From contig WPIO01000365.1 in NCBI GenBank assembly GCA_009760855.2, positions 1 through 64,000 on the forward strand: a DNA stretch of 64,000 nucleotides, read 5' to 3'. The notes under the pieces were generated by a model that was given only the letters and a program-made list of their open reading frames with translations, was not told where the DNA came from and ran no database searches. The stretch comes from Cristatella mucedo (taxonomy: Eukaryota; Bryozoa; Phylactolaemata; Cristatellidae). A program made the position numbers and the translations under genes. Positions 9,060 to 20,038 of this stretch are shown one piece after another. How positions within the stretch are numbered: the stretch's first letter is position 1; each line of letters begins with the position of its first letter.

Positions 9060-10070
9060 ATGTATTCCCATGGCCTTCATGATTTCGAGCCAAAGGAACG
9101 ACTCAAATTGTCCTCCTCGGTCGGAAGTGAGCAAAGCAGGGACACAGTAGCTTGATATCCAACCGTCAACAAATGCTTGTGAGACGGTGGATGCTGAAAT
9201 GTCGGTCAGAGGAAACGCTTCTGGCCAGCGTGTGAAACGGTCGACGACCATAAGTAAATAGGTCGCACCGTCAGTGCGGTAGCGGCCCGACGAGGTCGAC
9301 GTGGACATGATGAATCGACGTATGGGGTGATAGACTTCCCAACGGGCGTCGAAGTGTGCCGAGCTACTTTGGCGTGTTGGCATGCGATGCAGGTTCGGGC
9401 CCAAGAGCGAACGTCTGAGTTCATATTCGGCCACACAAACCGCGGTGCGATCAGACCGCAGTGAAGTAGTTTGTGCTGCGAGGATTTCGGGCTCTTTCGC
9501 GGCGGCGAGCTCACTGTAATCGATAGGATGGTCGTCATTATCGAAAACAGCGTTAGCTCGTGAAAGTGCTTCGGCGAAGCAATTCTCAGAACCCTTCAAG
9601 TATCGGATGTCGGTAGTGAATTCGGAGATGAAAGCGAAGTGTCCCTGCTGCCTAGGTGTGAAACGATCGGATGATGAAACGATCGTGTAAACGATAGGGT
9701 GATTATAGGTGAGCACCGAGAAAGCCCGGCCTTCCACAAAGTATCGGAAATGTTGGATCCCAGAGTAAATAGCGAGAAGCTCTCGGTCGAAAGTCGAGTA
9801 GCGAGACTCTGCGGGTGGGAGTGTTCGAGAGAAAAAGGCTAACGGTTTCCACGCCCCGTCCAGTAGCTGATGCAGAGCAGTGCTGATAGCTGTGTCCGAG
9901 GCTTCAGTCGCGATTGAAATAGGAGCGTCCGGCACCGGATGGCCGAGCAGTGTTGACTCGGTCAACGCAACTTTGCTGCGCTCGTAAGCATCAGCGTCCT
10001 CTCGCGACCACGTGAGGTTGGCGTCGGCTTTTGGTCTGGTCGGGAGGAGCGCATTGAGCAGCCCCAGCAA
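9060..10070 (-). pseudogene. gypsy RNase H and integrase, truncated
   Basis: The RNase H part opens with SIATEASDTAISTALHQ; the first catalytic Asp position reads Glu. It continues with AFFSRTLPPAESRYSTFDRE and DALSRAN-like FAEALSRAN. The integrase zinc-binding segment (RTCIACQHAKVARH) lies in another frame at about 9320-9440, so a frameshift separates it. The catalytic core returns in the first frame as VVDRFTRWPEAFPL and LTSDRGGQFES, holding two of the three acidic residues. Sequence stops matching at KAMGIHR, before the third. The last 45 codons of the ORF to 8925 are Polinton DNA read through, not gypsy. Confidence 0.85.
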
Positions 10071-10114
10071 GCTAGGGCAGCTAGGGATGAATTTGCAGTA
10101 AAAATTGACCGTGC

Positions 10115-10657
10115 CTAGGTAGCGACAAAGTTTTTGTGCTGTATCGGGTCGAGGGAAGAAACCATCGATTCGACTTTTGATACCTGTGGTCGGAGGCCCT
10201 CCGAGGATACATGGTGTCCGAGGTAATCAAGTGATGAAACACCGAAGACGCTCTTAGATGGATTGATGATTACTCCATATTCCTCGAGGCGACGGAAGAT
10301 TGCTTCCAGGTTCGTGGCATGCTCGGCTTCGCTGACAGAGGCAATTAAAAGATCGTCCAGGAACGGAAAACAGAAACTAAGCCCTCGAGTTACCTGGTCG
10401 ATTAAACGTTGAAAGGTCTGGGCAGCATTCCTGAGGCCAAAACCCATTCGCTCTAATTGAAACAGCCCGAACGGCGTGATTACGGCGGTTTTAGGGACGT
10501 CGTCGGGATGAATGGGTATTTGATTATATGCTCCAAAACTCATTCGCTCTAATTGAAACAGCCCGAACGGCGTGATTACGGCGGTTTTAGGGACGTCGTC
10601 GGGATGAATGGGTATTTGATTATATGCTCCCACGAGTTCAATTTTAGAGAAAACCAC
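10115..10657 (-). pseudogene. gypsy reverse transcriptase, central part with internal duplication
   Basis: Typical gypsy motifs: GAYNQIPIHPDDVPKTA, TPFGLFQLERMGFGLRNA, and FLDD in CFPFLDDLLIAS (catalytic pair near 10350), then LDYLGHHVS. A 32-codon block from GAYNQIP to ERMSF occurs twice in tandem (96-bp duplication, 10437-10630), which would disrupt the fingers/palm. The N-terminal part of the domain is in the ORF upstream (10742-11515). Confidence 0.88.
10437..10630 (-). repeat. 96-bp tandem duplication inside gypsy reverse transcriptase
   Basis: Two adjacent 96-base copies differ at about one base (CCCATT versus CTCATT), keep the frame, and duplicate 32 residues of a conserved domain. 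The near identity implies the duplication is much younger than the element. Confidence 0.92.
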
Positions 10658-10741
10658 CTCGCCATGATGCCAGTTGCGAAATCGTTTAGCAGCGGTACAG
10701 GGTAACAGTCGTGCTTGGTGATGCGATTCAAAGCACAGTAG

Positions 10742-11515
10742 TCACAGCAAGGGCGCCAGTCGCCGTCCTTTTTGAGTACGAGGTGGAGAGGACTGACGTA
10801 CTCGCTCTATTATTCCCAGTTGCAGCATATGCTCAAATTCCACGCGAGCTGCTCTCAGGCGGTTTGGAGCCAGGCATCGAAGGCTGGAGCGGGCGGGCAG
10901 GCCGCTTGTGACGATGTGGTGGCAAACTGAATGCTTGATTGGTGCAGAGAGGTTTCCGGGTTTCAAGTTGCTTGGGAATCGGCGAAGCAAAGCAGCATAG
11001 TCGGTCCGTAGAGTCGAAGGGATGCAGCAGAGATGATAGGGCGTAATCGACGAAGTAAGCTTGCATCTCTTTCGCTGCTGAGTTCGACCGTCGTATAGTG
11101 AGCGGTGCTCGAGGTCTACGATGAGCCCGAAATGAGCGAGGAAATCGGCGCCGATGAGATGGTACGAAACATCGGCTACAGAGAAGACCCAGGAGAGACT
11201 CCGTCGAATACCTAGGCTCAAGTTGAGGAGTCGTGACCCGTATACTGCAATTAAAGAGCCATTGGCAGCCTGTAGATGAGACAGGGCAGGGCCTAGCCTC
11301 TCGGTAGCATTCGGTGGGAGGACACTAACCGCCGAGCCCATGTCAATAAGAAAGGGCATATCTGCGTCGGGGTCGTGTACGAATAGTAGGCGGCTAACTT
11401 CATTCCCCGGCTGTGGCGCCGCCTTCGCTAACAGTCCGGGTTCCTGTTTAAAGGAAACTTGTAGCCCGGTCGGCACTGGAAAGCCTTGTCCCCAAATCGT
11501 GCTTGATAGAAGCAC
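10742..11515 (-). pseudogene. gypsy aspartic protease and reverse transcriptase N-terminus
   Basis: The protease active site reads FLIDMGSAVSVLP, where the family has Asp-Thr/Ser-Gly, so the Thr is replaced by Met. Further on, LIGADFLAHFGLIVDL matches the protease C-terminal motif. The reverse transcriptase lead-in follows: KHSVCHHIVTSGLPARSS and FEHMLQLGIIERVRQSS. The ORF then loses frame before the palm motifs found at 10115-10657. Polyprotein context: gag upstream, reverse transcriptase downstream. Confidence 0.82.
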
Positions 11516-11532
11516 CAGCCGCCGTTAAGAGG
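11445..11532 (-). pseudogene. Nucleocapsid zinc-knuckle-like segment of the gypsy gag
   Basis: In a frame different from the protease ORF, the minus strand reads CFYQARFGDKAFQC. This resembles the unusual CHCC knuckle of CsRn1-type elements (C-x2-H ... C), with Gln in place of His. It supports the clade call and shows the knuckle is damaged. Confidence 0.5.
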
Positions 11533-11750
11533 CCCCTGTCCATGAGCACCAGCTCGCGTTCGGAGCTGCTGTCAGTCTGCTAGGGGAACTGCTACGAGAA
11601 CGGTTGCCTCATCGCCAGTCCCTGTGCCTATCCTGGTTGGAGATGCCGAGTTCTTCTCGAAGGGCTAGCACCTCAGCTTTCAGAGACTGTCACTCTGACA
11701 ATGAGCAGTGCTACTCTTGCTTGGATACAGCCGAACGGGCGGAGGCTGAA

Positions 11751-12362
11751 CTAGCGGCTAATAGAGGCAGCGTCTGAGGTAACGTTGTGGTGGCTGGTGG
11801 TGTAACGGCAGCTACGTAACGTGCCGAGGCTTCCAGCATGCGGTAGGCCATTTCCGCTGGCGCTAAGGCTGAGCGTGGCATCCCAACCTGACAGAACCAA
11901 GCGGACATTGGCCGGTAGGTGCTGCAGGAACCGTTCGTGCAAAACGGCTTCGCCGAACCGGTCACGATCATCGCCTAGCAGCTGCCGTAAATGCCGGAGG
12001 AACTGACTCGGCTTTCGATCGCCGAGCGGCTCACCTGGGAGAAGCTGGCGCAGACGCAGCTGCTCAGAAGCTGAACAACGTTGTAATATGGCCTCGTACA
12101 GTCGATCGTAGGGGTCCCCATCGGGAGGATTTGTTATGAAGTCGCGAAGCTCGTAAATTTTCGGCTCGCCGATGGCGGCCGACGTCATGTGGAACTTAGT
12201 TCTCTGGTCCACAATGTTTAAAAAGTTAAAATGCGACTCAACGCGGGCTAGCCTAAGCGGCGGATCGCTTCGCAGAAATTCCGGCAAGTTCACATGGCGA
12301 TAAGAATCCGCAGCGCCACTTTCAGGTTTAAGCCACAGTGATTGTTCGGTGTAAGAATACAT
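11751..12362 (-). pseudogene. gypsy gag (capsid) protein, truncated
   Basis: Begins MYSYTEQSLWL only about 20 bases after the primer-binding site. Gag capsid features: LPEFLRSDPPLRLARVESHF, QRTKFHMTSAAI, DPYDRLYEAIL, SEQLRLRQLL, LGDRKPSQFLRHL and FLQHLPANVRLVL near residue 155. After that the frame is lost, and the end of capsid plus the knuckle are in other frames. Gag would form the retrotransposon particle. The first 13 residues look unlike gag and may be leader sequence read in frame. Confidence 0.82.
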
Positions 12363-12383
12363 ACCGTGTTCGTATCAGCATAA

Positions 12384-12392
12384 GGGTCACCA
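12384..12392 (-). promoter_or_regulatory. Primer-binding site, tRNA-Trp-like
   Basis: The minus strand reads TGGTGACCC three bases after the presumed LTR end. It pairs with the CCA end of tRNA-Trp (known primer of CsRn1/Kabuki elements); the match stops after nine bases. Confidence 0.55.
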
Positions 12393-12395
12393 ATT

Positions 12396-12708
12396 TGTAG
12401 GGGTCGTCTCCAGCATAACAACCGGTAGGTTGACGAGTGCATACGAGCTGCAGCAAGCACCGATAGCAAAAGGAGTCACTGACCCCTCTACAAGATGTAA
12501 TCGATCAAATTCATGGGCAGTGCACGTGCGCTGGCCGGAGACGGACGACACGTCCACTCGTGACTCCGGGAGCTGATCAAGAGAGCTGGCGAGAAAAGAT
12601 TGCATCACTGCGTGGCCACTCTGGCAAGCCTCCACCCAGTCAGAGGTAGGCTCCCGGCCGCAGAGACGTTATGCACCACTGCCCTGTCAGGCTAGGGCGG
12701 GCCACACA
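12396..12708 (-). other. Probable 5' LTR remnant of the gypsy element
   Basis: The LTR would end in CTACA at 12396 (minus strand). Its far end is not found, because no second LTR copy exists in the window to align. The stretch holds no credible gene; the short minus ORF 12387-12635 shows no gag or host motif. Confidence 0.35.
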
Positions 12709-12725
12709 GGGGGGGGGGGGGGGGG
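12709..12725. repeat. G17 homopolymer
   Basis: Seventeen consecutive G, followed by a GC-rich stretch to about 12900. Assembly length of such a run is uncertain, and G-quadruplex formation is possible. Confidence 0.9.
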
Positions 12726-14255
12726 CGATGCTGCACCCACAGCTCTGGCGCCCGGCTGGGTGCTGGGCCGCCGACTGCCCTGCAGAGGGCTCCATGCGTA
12801 GCTGCCCGGCTGAACGCTTCGCTCGCGGCTGAGCAACTGAGCCCTCTCCCGCCCGCAGGGCTGAGCACTTCCAGCCAGGCTGCCCTGCTGAGCGCTGCCC
12901 CTACTCGAGGTAGAGCTCGTTGCAGCTACGAAACACCTCGGTCGACCTCAAAATAGATGGCACGAAGACGGTCTGCAATCTGTGGCACACAGTTCGCCAG
13001 CATGGTGGGGGGCGTGCAAGACGTGCATGAAAAAGCAGCGGTTGCTCAGTGTGACCATTACAGCCAGTCATAAGTGCGGTATGGCCGCCTGCGAGTGTGC
13101 ATGCATCTTCAAAAACTCTCTTTGAATGTCGGTACGTGGGTCTATTTACTAGCCCTATTTGTGGCAAAATGCGCGATACTTCTTAATTAAGTATCAAACC
13201 ACTTTTCCCGTCACAGAATAAAGCTTGCTCGAGTCTTGAGCGTTGATTCTCCTACGGCTACCTGCCGACGGACCTGCCCAATATTCTAGCTTGTCGTTAA
13301 TTAGTTTAGCTATCGAAGAGTAAAAACTCCGACCTAATATAGATGCAAATGATGCATCAGGCGCTTGCCATCGCTAACATTTAGAGGCTGAGAGCCCGGA
13401 GGACAATACTTGGCTGACCGTAGTTGGGCCTATGATTACAATGACCACGTGCTCACGCCTTACTGCCACAACTTACGAATGTACATTGTAGCGTTCTAAT
13501 ATTTAGTAATTCATTTTTATATTTTATAATCACTTTATTATGGAGGACAAAAAAGTTGAAATCTATGTAATGTAATAATGTGCCATCAAGGTCTGGCATT
13601 TCTTTTTGGTTTCTTGACATAACTAGGACGAAAGCTCAGTGCTCGCTGGGGTACGATTACTTGCTGACAGGTTATAATGCACTTACACGGCAGACTTACC
13701 TCGTGACCCACGCCAACTTTCCTCCAAAGCATATACGACCGATTTGGTGGCCAACTTAGTCTTGCCCACAGCATGTGCTCTAATCCGGGAGGTTAGAATG
13801 AAAATAAGTCTCAACGGAAATACGTTAAGCAACCGGAAGCTGAGTTCGCTGCTGCAGTCATCATTGTAGAATATAAATGAAAGGAAGGTGAGCATATAAA
13901 AAAGCTTTTTCGGGAAAGTGCTCATTGCAAAGTAAAGTGCTCTATTGAGAGTGGGCTGGGGAATAAACCCAAAGTTATCAGTTTTTTGGTGGATAACACA
14001 AACAGACGCGCGACTTCTTCTCTATAGAAAAGGGTTTCGCCTTGGCTACAACGCATAAGCACCCCATGTTCAAGGACTTGCTGTGAATGCCTCAACGTAA
14101 CGCGAGCCCATGAACGTCAGCTATTTATATTTCACCCGCGGGATGTATGTGATCAGTCCTACTGTTTGGAGCTTCATTCAAAAGACTGCTTTAGCAGCTA
14201 GTTATCACGTCTGATCTCAATCCGAGATAACGAGCTGTCTTCCACGATGGCTTAA
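12726..14255. other. No gene recognised
   Basis: A GC-rich 170 bases (GCTG/GGCTG-rich), then ordinary AT-balanced DNA. The short ORFs (12901-13167, 13586-13925) show no motif and no start context, so I do not call them. Part of the first few hundred bases may still be gypsy LTR. Confidence 0.5.
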
Positions 14256-14650
14256 ACAACATTCAACTAGCTCTTTAGTTTTTCCTCCGCTTGATTATTG
14301 TAATTCCATTCATGCTGGGCTATCAAAACAGCAACCAGGCCACAGCAAACGGCTATTAATATGGCTGCAATGCTAGTTTTCAAATCTCAGAGGTTTGACC
14401 AAGTTGTCTTCTTTGCTACAAAAGAGCCCAGTTCTGAGCTGCTACTTCCATGCTACTCACTATTTAAACCTCTCTCCATGCATAACTTTGCTTCCCACTT
14501 TCTTTGTGTCGCGTGAGATGAAGTCCGTTGGCTACCGAATGCGTAACGAAAACCACTTAGGCTGTGAGTGCGCCATGCAAAGCTCTCCTGCGTAACACCC
14601 ACATAGTCTTAGTGGTATCGTGGATTTACAGACGGAGATAAATTAAATTT
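14256..14650 (+). mobile_element. L2-like subfamily B fragment, degenerate
   Basis: Matches the 3' part of the better copy at 50859-51510: the segment around SCYFHATHYLN (SCYFHAAHYLN there) and the downstream CTCTCCTGCGTAACACCCAC and GGATTTACAGAC blocks. It encodes the end of a reverse transcriptase ORF and the 3' UTR. The reading frame is broken and internal parts are deleted. Confidence 0.6.
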
Positions 14651-17391
14651 GCTGGCTTTATGAATACGGAGCCAAAAAATTAGAAACGGATTCTCCTTCG
14701 TGCGAGTCTGCCTGCTTATCTACTGCCCTAACATGTGATGGCGCTTGCTGACGAAGTAGTGGAAACCGAAGAGAAAGAGGTTGAAAATCTGACTCGATTT
14801 AGGAGGAAAGTCGGAGAAAACTGAAAATGAAAGCAGCTTAGCAAATAACGATTAATCCCAGAGCATTTTACTCGAGGTTAGCAAACTGCATGTGGTGCGA
14901 TAGCATTCACCGATAACAAAGTCGTAGCATTACGCTGCAGCACAGAAGAGCGACCACATTTTGAAATTAAACTTTATTATGTCCCTGACGTAAAAAAAAG
15001 GCAATAGCAAGCCATGGCTAAAGGTTTCTTCGACCAGCCTTCGAGTAAAATGCTCCTAGGCCGCAAGATAGTCTCTCAACTACCTGTCAAGAACCCGATT
15101 GCTCCCGACTGCAAGGCCTGGAGCTTAGCTGTCTGAACACTCCACAATGTTGGCTTTTATGCAAGCTCTCCATAAATGATTCCTGACCGTAAAATGGCAG
15201 AGCAAACCCTGGGAAACCAATGTAGATGGTTACGATTCATAGGAGAAGAATATTTCTCAACGTATAAAAACACAACAATTAGTCGGAGTGAAAGCGCTTT
15301 TGCACAGGGAAAACATATTATTCAAGATTTGTTGCCAAATTAGTGCGAGACATGCTAGCCCATGTTCAGCTCTTGGTGGTTATCCAATCTTGGAATCACA
15401 TTCGTTTTGTCCATAATTTGTATATTGGTTGTATCCTGGTTCAATTAAAAAAAGTTTCCTGCCATCAATGTGCAAATGTCATCAGCACATAAAGCTTGAA
15501 GGCAGAAGGGCTTGAAGGGATCAGACTTGGATTTCTGAGAACCATTTAATAAAAAAACAGATGTTTTCAATTATCAATGAGCAGCTGCTAGCTACTGCTG
15601 ATTTTTCTTATTGTCTACTGATGTCACGGTCAATAAGTGATTGTTGTTATGATCGGCGCATTCTTATAAGTCTTTGGTGATAGGTTCTAATAAAATGAAT
15701 TTTTACTTTTTAAATGAGCAATTGGGAAAGAAAAAGTGCTTTTGGTGACTTGCACGAGAGACGCCATCTTAATTGTTTGCTGAAATTCGTACAGACCAAA
15801 ACGCTTTGAGCAATTGTTGATGCCGGTTTAGTGATTGTAAAGACATACGGCCATTTTTGGAGATTTGCAGGTTATTGGCCACAGTTCAGGACGAGCTTAT
15901 TTAGACGTAGACTTTTTAAAATTGTCTTGCCCTCTGCAACAAATTTAATGCATCTTCGAGCGAAATTTCGGCACTTCCAACTTAATTGACATCGGTTCAA
16001 TAGCGACTTCTGCAGCGTTGACTCCATATGGGCAAGAGGATAGATTTATTGTATTAATTAGCATATATTTTTACTGGGGGGACAGATGGACCTTTGATAC
16101 TGCTCAAAAGCTTCGTGACATCCTTGTTCAATCGCTCTTTAATGCGACACTTCCTATTTTCCAAGAGCTTGGAACTAATGTCTTTATTCAGGTTAGCAAA
16201 CTTTTTGACAAGAAATTAGAAACTGTGTTAGCACTCATCAACATCACACCTTCCTTTTTACAATTCTTGACAGCAAGTTTCATAGGTTGCATTGCCCTCA
16301 GCAGAGATTGAAAGCTTCAAAATACAACATCTTTGTTGTATCTAGCTCGTTTGCTAGTTTCTTTCAGATGCCGGATTCTTTCTTTGTTTGCTGCTCCCAC
16401 ATTTTTGGGATTGAGTTACAACACATCTTCCAATCGTGATGCAGCCAATTCTCGCATCCGTGCTCACTTTGTACTCTGGATTAAAATACTGTATTTTGAA
16501 CAGTTAAAGTTTTGATTTTATTTGATAAGCCTTTGTAATTTCGTGAGCAGATCGTAATATTCCAGGTCTTCTGCTAAGGTATTACTGATATGCCATTGCA
16601 GCTACAGTGCTATCTATGCAGGCTAGCACCCATAAATAATACAGGATCGCTGATTTGACAGATTTATTTGTATATTTTCTAAGAAGCCCTAGATCTATTA
16701 GCAGATCTTGCAACGAGTAATAGTGGTTTTTAATCATATGGGGTGAAACCAATGTAATGTATCTAGAGTCATCTATCTCGAAGGTAGCAGCATCACCGAC
16801 AGAACGCACATACCTCACTCACAAACACAACAGGACCCTTCACACTTACTATCTGTTGCAGGTTATTCTTCCAAAAATTGAAAAAAGTTCTTGCGAACAT
16901 CGTATGTGAATCCCGATGCAGCTAAGACCAGTTTAAAGCTTAGCTATTTTCTGTGTGACCGTAGTGTGTAAGAAATTGCGTGCCTACCGGCATCTAAACA
17001 TACAGTGCCTCGACGACAAGTAATAAAAAACTTTTAGTTATGATCGTGCCAATCCGTTGCAGCTTTGAAATAGTCGTTCAAATGCAATCCTACATGTTTC
17101 GGCAGTTGCTAAGGTCAATTAACTAAGCACTTACTAATGTAAAACGCCTGGAGCCGAAGTAGTGGGTGGGCAGCGAGCTTGGAACCAGCTCGTTTGGTAT
17201 TCCCAGCATCCTATCGAACCGCTCAGCACGTTCTTGCTCAAGTGTCACAGTGAATCTCTCTTAGTGGTCGTTGGGCCTGCTATGGCTTTGGCGGCCCAAC
17301 TAAATGGTCTTCAGTGGAATCCGAACTCAATGTGCAGTGGAACCCTCTTTTTAAGCGAAACTGTTTCTGAAAAAGTCCTCGATCTGCTTGA
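14651..17391. other. No gene recognised
   Basis: AT-rich single-copy-looking DNA. ORFs at 16018-16311 (97 codons) and 16333-16515 are open by chance as far as I can tell: no domain, no similarity to other parts of the window, no compositional change. The ORF at 17162-17395 is also unexplained and may belong to the LINE fragment that follows. Confidence 0.45.
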
Positions 17392-18480
17392 TTGAATCGA
17401 AGCTATGTGCTAAAATCGGTAAACTTTCTGACCACTACTGAAGGAGCCCCAACAGGCCTCTCTTTCTTTCACACCCCTAGACTCAGAAAAGCTACAGATG
17501 GAGACATTGTTATTGTAGGCTCAAACTATATTTTAAAGTCAGTAACAGACCACTTACATATTGTTTCAAATTTATTTTTTTAACATCATCTGATAAAGAA
17601 AGACTAACAAGGGCAGTAATCTATCGACAGCCAGGTACTAAGCACTGCTCTATCCGATCCTATTTACATTCTGTGTGAGAGAAATCAGTCCTTCCTCTAT
17701 ACGGGTGGTCTCAATGAGCATTTTGATAACTTGACTGATACATGCAGCACGGAATCTCTTGCATTTACTGACTCATTGTCACTAGCGGCTCAAGTGCATC
17801 GCCTTACTCTCAGTAAGGATCACACCCTCAATCTAAATTTCCTCATACAATTGAACTTTTCCATCGCCAATTATTCCAAAATTCTGCCTATGCATTTAAA
17901 TGCAGACGTCATTCAGTTTCCAATATGAAGCCTCCTTCCCATCTAAAATCACCAGTGAATAGTACAAACTCTCAGCGGGTTTGTCCGTGGGAGAAAATCT
18001 GCTTCGCTTTTCGTTTGGTCTGCTGTCCTTCAGTTAACGGCTTCCACCGGAACAGTACCCTGTCTTAGTACAGCGGATTCAACAGCTGTCGAGAGCAGAA
18101 CAGCGGTCCAAACACATCTGATGCTTGGTCCCGTTCTGACCGGTAATTGTAATTAGATTTCGGATATATGGATCTTGGATACCACGCTGGTTAACTGTGC
18201 TGGAAGTGTGTATACCTCTAGCTAAGCACACTCTGAGCCCAGACGGCCTCTTAGCCTAAGAGATGTACCGTATTTTACTCGGCATAGGTAGTTTTAATGG
18301 GCATTCAACATTGTTTAACAAGTCTTCCTACTTCCAGGTACATAAAATTGCTAACATTTGGGCATTTTTAGACAAGAATACCACACTTAATTTAGTCCAT
18401 GCATTTGTGATGTAGAGTCTTGACTTCTTCACTGCACTGTCGGCTGATCTACCGGTGTACAGCCTGGTATGAATATGGAA
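17392..18480 (+). mobile_element. L2-like fragment with endonuclease-domain remnant
   Basis: Plus-strand pieces read as the second half of a LINE apurinic endonuclease: FFHTPRLRKATDGDIVIV and LKSVTDH, then VIYRQPGTKH in another frame, then NEHFDNLTDTCS and LTLSKDHTLNLNFLI. In the family these correspond to the YRPPG, GDFN and HTLDL blocks; the Asp of GDFN reads otherwise here. Near 18330-18480 a second part matches the RT C-terminal region of the family (the strand-reversed segment at about 700-830). The polymerase core between them is missing. This is the only endonuclease trace of the family in the window. Confidence 0.6.
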
Positions 18481-18667
18481 ACAATCAGCAAGCAATATGC
18501 ATTGCAATATGCAATGTGCATTTCGATGGATTTTTTCGAGAAGTCGGGCTCAGCAGAAATGGCTCTGACTGATGCCGTTTCGAGCAACTGGTATATACGT
18601 GTATTGTCTCAATTGTAATGATGCAAGACTGATTGTAGAGCAAGCATTCTCGTGTAGTTTATTTTTG

Positions 18668-18952
18668 TTAGTAATCAATGCTTTTTACCAGTTTTTGGAA
18701 GCTTATAGCCAATTCCAGGCTGTTGTTTAATTCCGTCCTGTCATTTTCAGTTAGTTTGTCTGGATTGCAGACAAATGTAAGAACTGCTTCCTGCTCATGA
18801 CTTGCACTTGTGAGAAATTTGGTTTCAACTGCACAGAGAAAGGTCTCAGCAAGGTCACACATTGTATGCAACTCTTTCAAGTCGCGATGATCAAGATAGG
18901 CTTGATTGCCGATAGATGAGATTAGAACTCCCAATGAGTCTGCTGTGGCCAT
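18668..18952 (-). CDS. Non-repetitive helical C-terminal segment of the repeat locus
   Basis: 94 codons (MATADSLGVL to KSIDY). It lacks the 11-residue pattern and looks like a compact helical domain (LDHRDLKELHTMCDLAETFL and AISFQKLVKSI). It follows the upstream ORF in the same frame, separated only by one TAA at 18953-18955, so it was probably part of one protein, or it is a distinct last exon. No family recognised. Six hundred bases with no coding sign follow. Confidence 0.4.
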   Translation of the reverse strand: MATADSLGVLISSIGNQAYLDHRDLKELHTMCDLAETFLCAVETKFLTSASHEQEAVLTFVCNPDKLTENDRTELNNSLELAISFQKLVKSIDY

Positions 18953-20008
18953 TTAAAACTCTCGAGCCTCAGATTTATCATGTGCCGCCTTCCGTGCAGT
19001 AGTGGCCTCCGCCTGTGCCCCCATCCGAGCGTCCGAGCCCTCGTCCTGTGCTGCTATCCTGGCAGCTGCGGCTTTCTCCTGCACCACTATCCGGGCAGAG
19101 TAGGCATCCTCCTGCACCACTATCCGGGCAGAGTCGGCTTCCGCCTGGACCAATATCCGGGCAGAGTCGGCCTCCTGCACCAATATCCGGGCAGAGTCGG
19201 CCTCCTCCTGCACCAATATCCGGGCAGAGTCGGCCTCCTCCTGCACCAATATCCGGACAGAGTCGGCCTCCTCCTGTACCGAACTCCAGGCAGCGTCCAA
19301 ATCCGTCTTAGACGCCATCATATTATCTTCCTGAACGGTCGTCGAGGCAACCGCCTGCTTCTTCGTAGCTGAATCAAGCTTCACTAACTCTTCCTTAGAT
19401 TCCCTGAGCCCCGCCGACTCATCTTTATCTTCCTCATCCCTGTAAGCCCCATACAACTCCGTCAACTTCACTTGCTCAGCTCTGTCGATCACTACCATCT
19501 GACCATGCTTATCTCCAGCCAGCGTTTCCAAATGCTCATGATCAGCCCAGCCAATAGCAATCGACTGCTCTTGTTCAGCTACATTGATATCAACCGGTGT
19601 CTCCCACTCAATCCCGCCGAGCTTCGTCGAAATCTCGTGCCCAGGCCGAGTGAGTACAGGCGACTGCCACGCCAGCGACTGCCCAGCTCCACCGAGTGCT
19701 GCTGACTGCTGCTGCCCAGCTCCGGCATTCACAGCCAGCTTCTCTGGCGTATACCTGTCTGTTGGCTTCGACTGGTCTCGCTTAGCTTCGTTGATCTCCA
19801 CGGACTGCCCCAGATTAGCTTCGTCAATTTCAAACTGTGGCTCCTGCTCATGCCGGCAGAGCCCAGCCGAAATATTTTGCTCACACCCAGCGTAAACATT
19901 CGGCTGCTGCCTCTGCATATGTGCTGAGAGCACACTTGAGTGCTCCTGCTGAGCCACGTTGCCAATATCCACCTGCATCTCCTGCTCAGACGTGCCGAAC
20001 GCTGCCAA
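18953..20008 (-). CDS. 351-codon hendecad-repeat ORF
   Basis: The first 200 residues are acidic, Gln/Glu-rich, with degenerate motifs such as HEQEPQFEIDEA and AEQEQSIAIGWADHE. The last 120 residues form a clean array of 11-residue units of the type EEADSARILVQ (about nine units, 33-bp DNA period, 19050-19290), degrading to AAQDEGSDARMG. The pattern of Ala, Ile/Val and charged residues predicts a long amphipathic helix or right-handed coiled coil. In the same frame, upstream, one TAA separates it from 20039-20338. No signal peptide or membrane segment. Product unknown. Confidence 0.45.
   Translation of the reverse strand: MAAFGTSEQEMQVDIGNVAQQEHSSVLSAHMQRQQPNVYAGCEQNISAGLCRHEQEPQFEIDEANLGQSVEINEAKRDQSKPTDRYTPEKLAVNAGAGQQQSAALGGAGQSLAWQSPVLTRPGHEISTKLGGIEWETPVDINVAEQEQSIAIGWADHEHLETLAGDKHGQMVVIDRAEQVKLTELYGAYRDEEDKDESAGLRESKEELVKLDSATKKQAVASTTVQEDNMMASKTDLDAAWSSVQEEADSVRILVQEEADSARILVQEEADSARILVQEADSARILVQAEADSARIVVQEDAYSARIVVQEKAAAARIAAQDEGSDARMGAQAEATTARKAAHDKSEAREF
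19050..19290 (-). repeat. 33-bp tandem array (11-codon units)
   Basis: About seven units. The best-conserved ones on the plus strand read CACCAATATCCGGGCAGAGT within each 33 bases. One unit is 30 bases (a codon shorter), and the frame is kept throughout. Confidence 0.88.
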
Positions 20009-20038
20009 ATTTTTTTGAGAGGACCCAGCTGGTAAAGC

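Larger units (their letters stand above)
9058..12396 (-). mobile_element. CsRn1/Kabuki-like Ty3/gypsy retrotransposon, degenerate, 3'-truncated
   Basis: Minus-strand order: LTR end and primer-binding site (12384-12396), gag, zinc-knuckle-like segment, protease, reverse transcriptase, RNase H, integrase. This is canonical gypsy order. The primer site TGGTGACCC (minus strand) fits a tRNA-Trp primer, as in CsRn1/Kabuki elements, and the gag has the expected DPYD, SEQ and LGDRKPSQ blocks. The integrase is cut at about 9058, where Polinton sequence begins, so the last part of integrase and the 3' LTR are absent. All ORFs are broken by frameshifts and stops. Clade assignment is moderate; gypsy identity is firm. 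Confidence 0.85.

Noticed and set aside
14651-17391. Possible host gene at 16018-16515
   Set aside because: Two short ORFs without motif, splice context or compositional shift.
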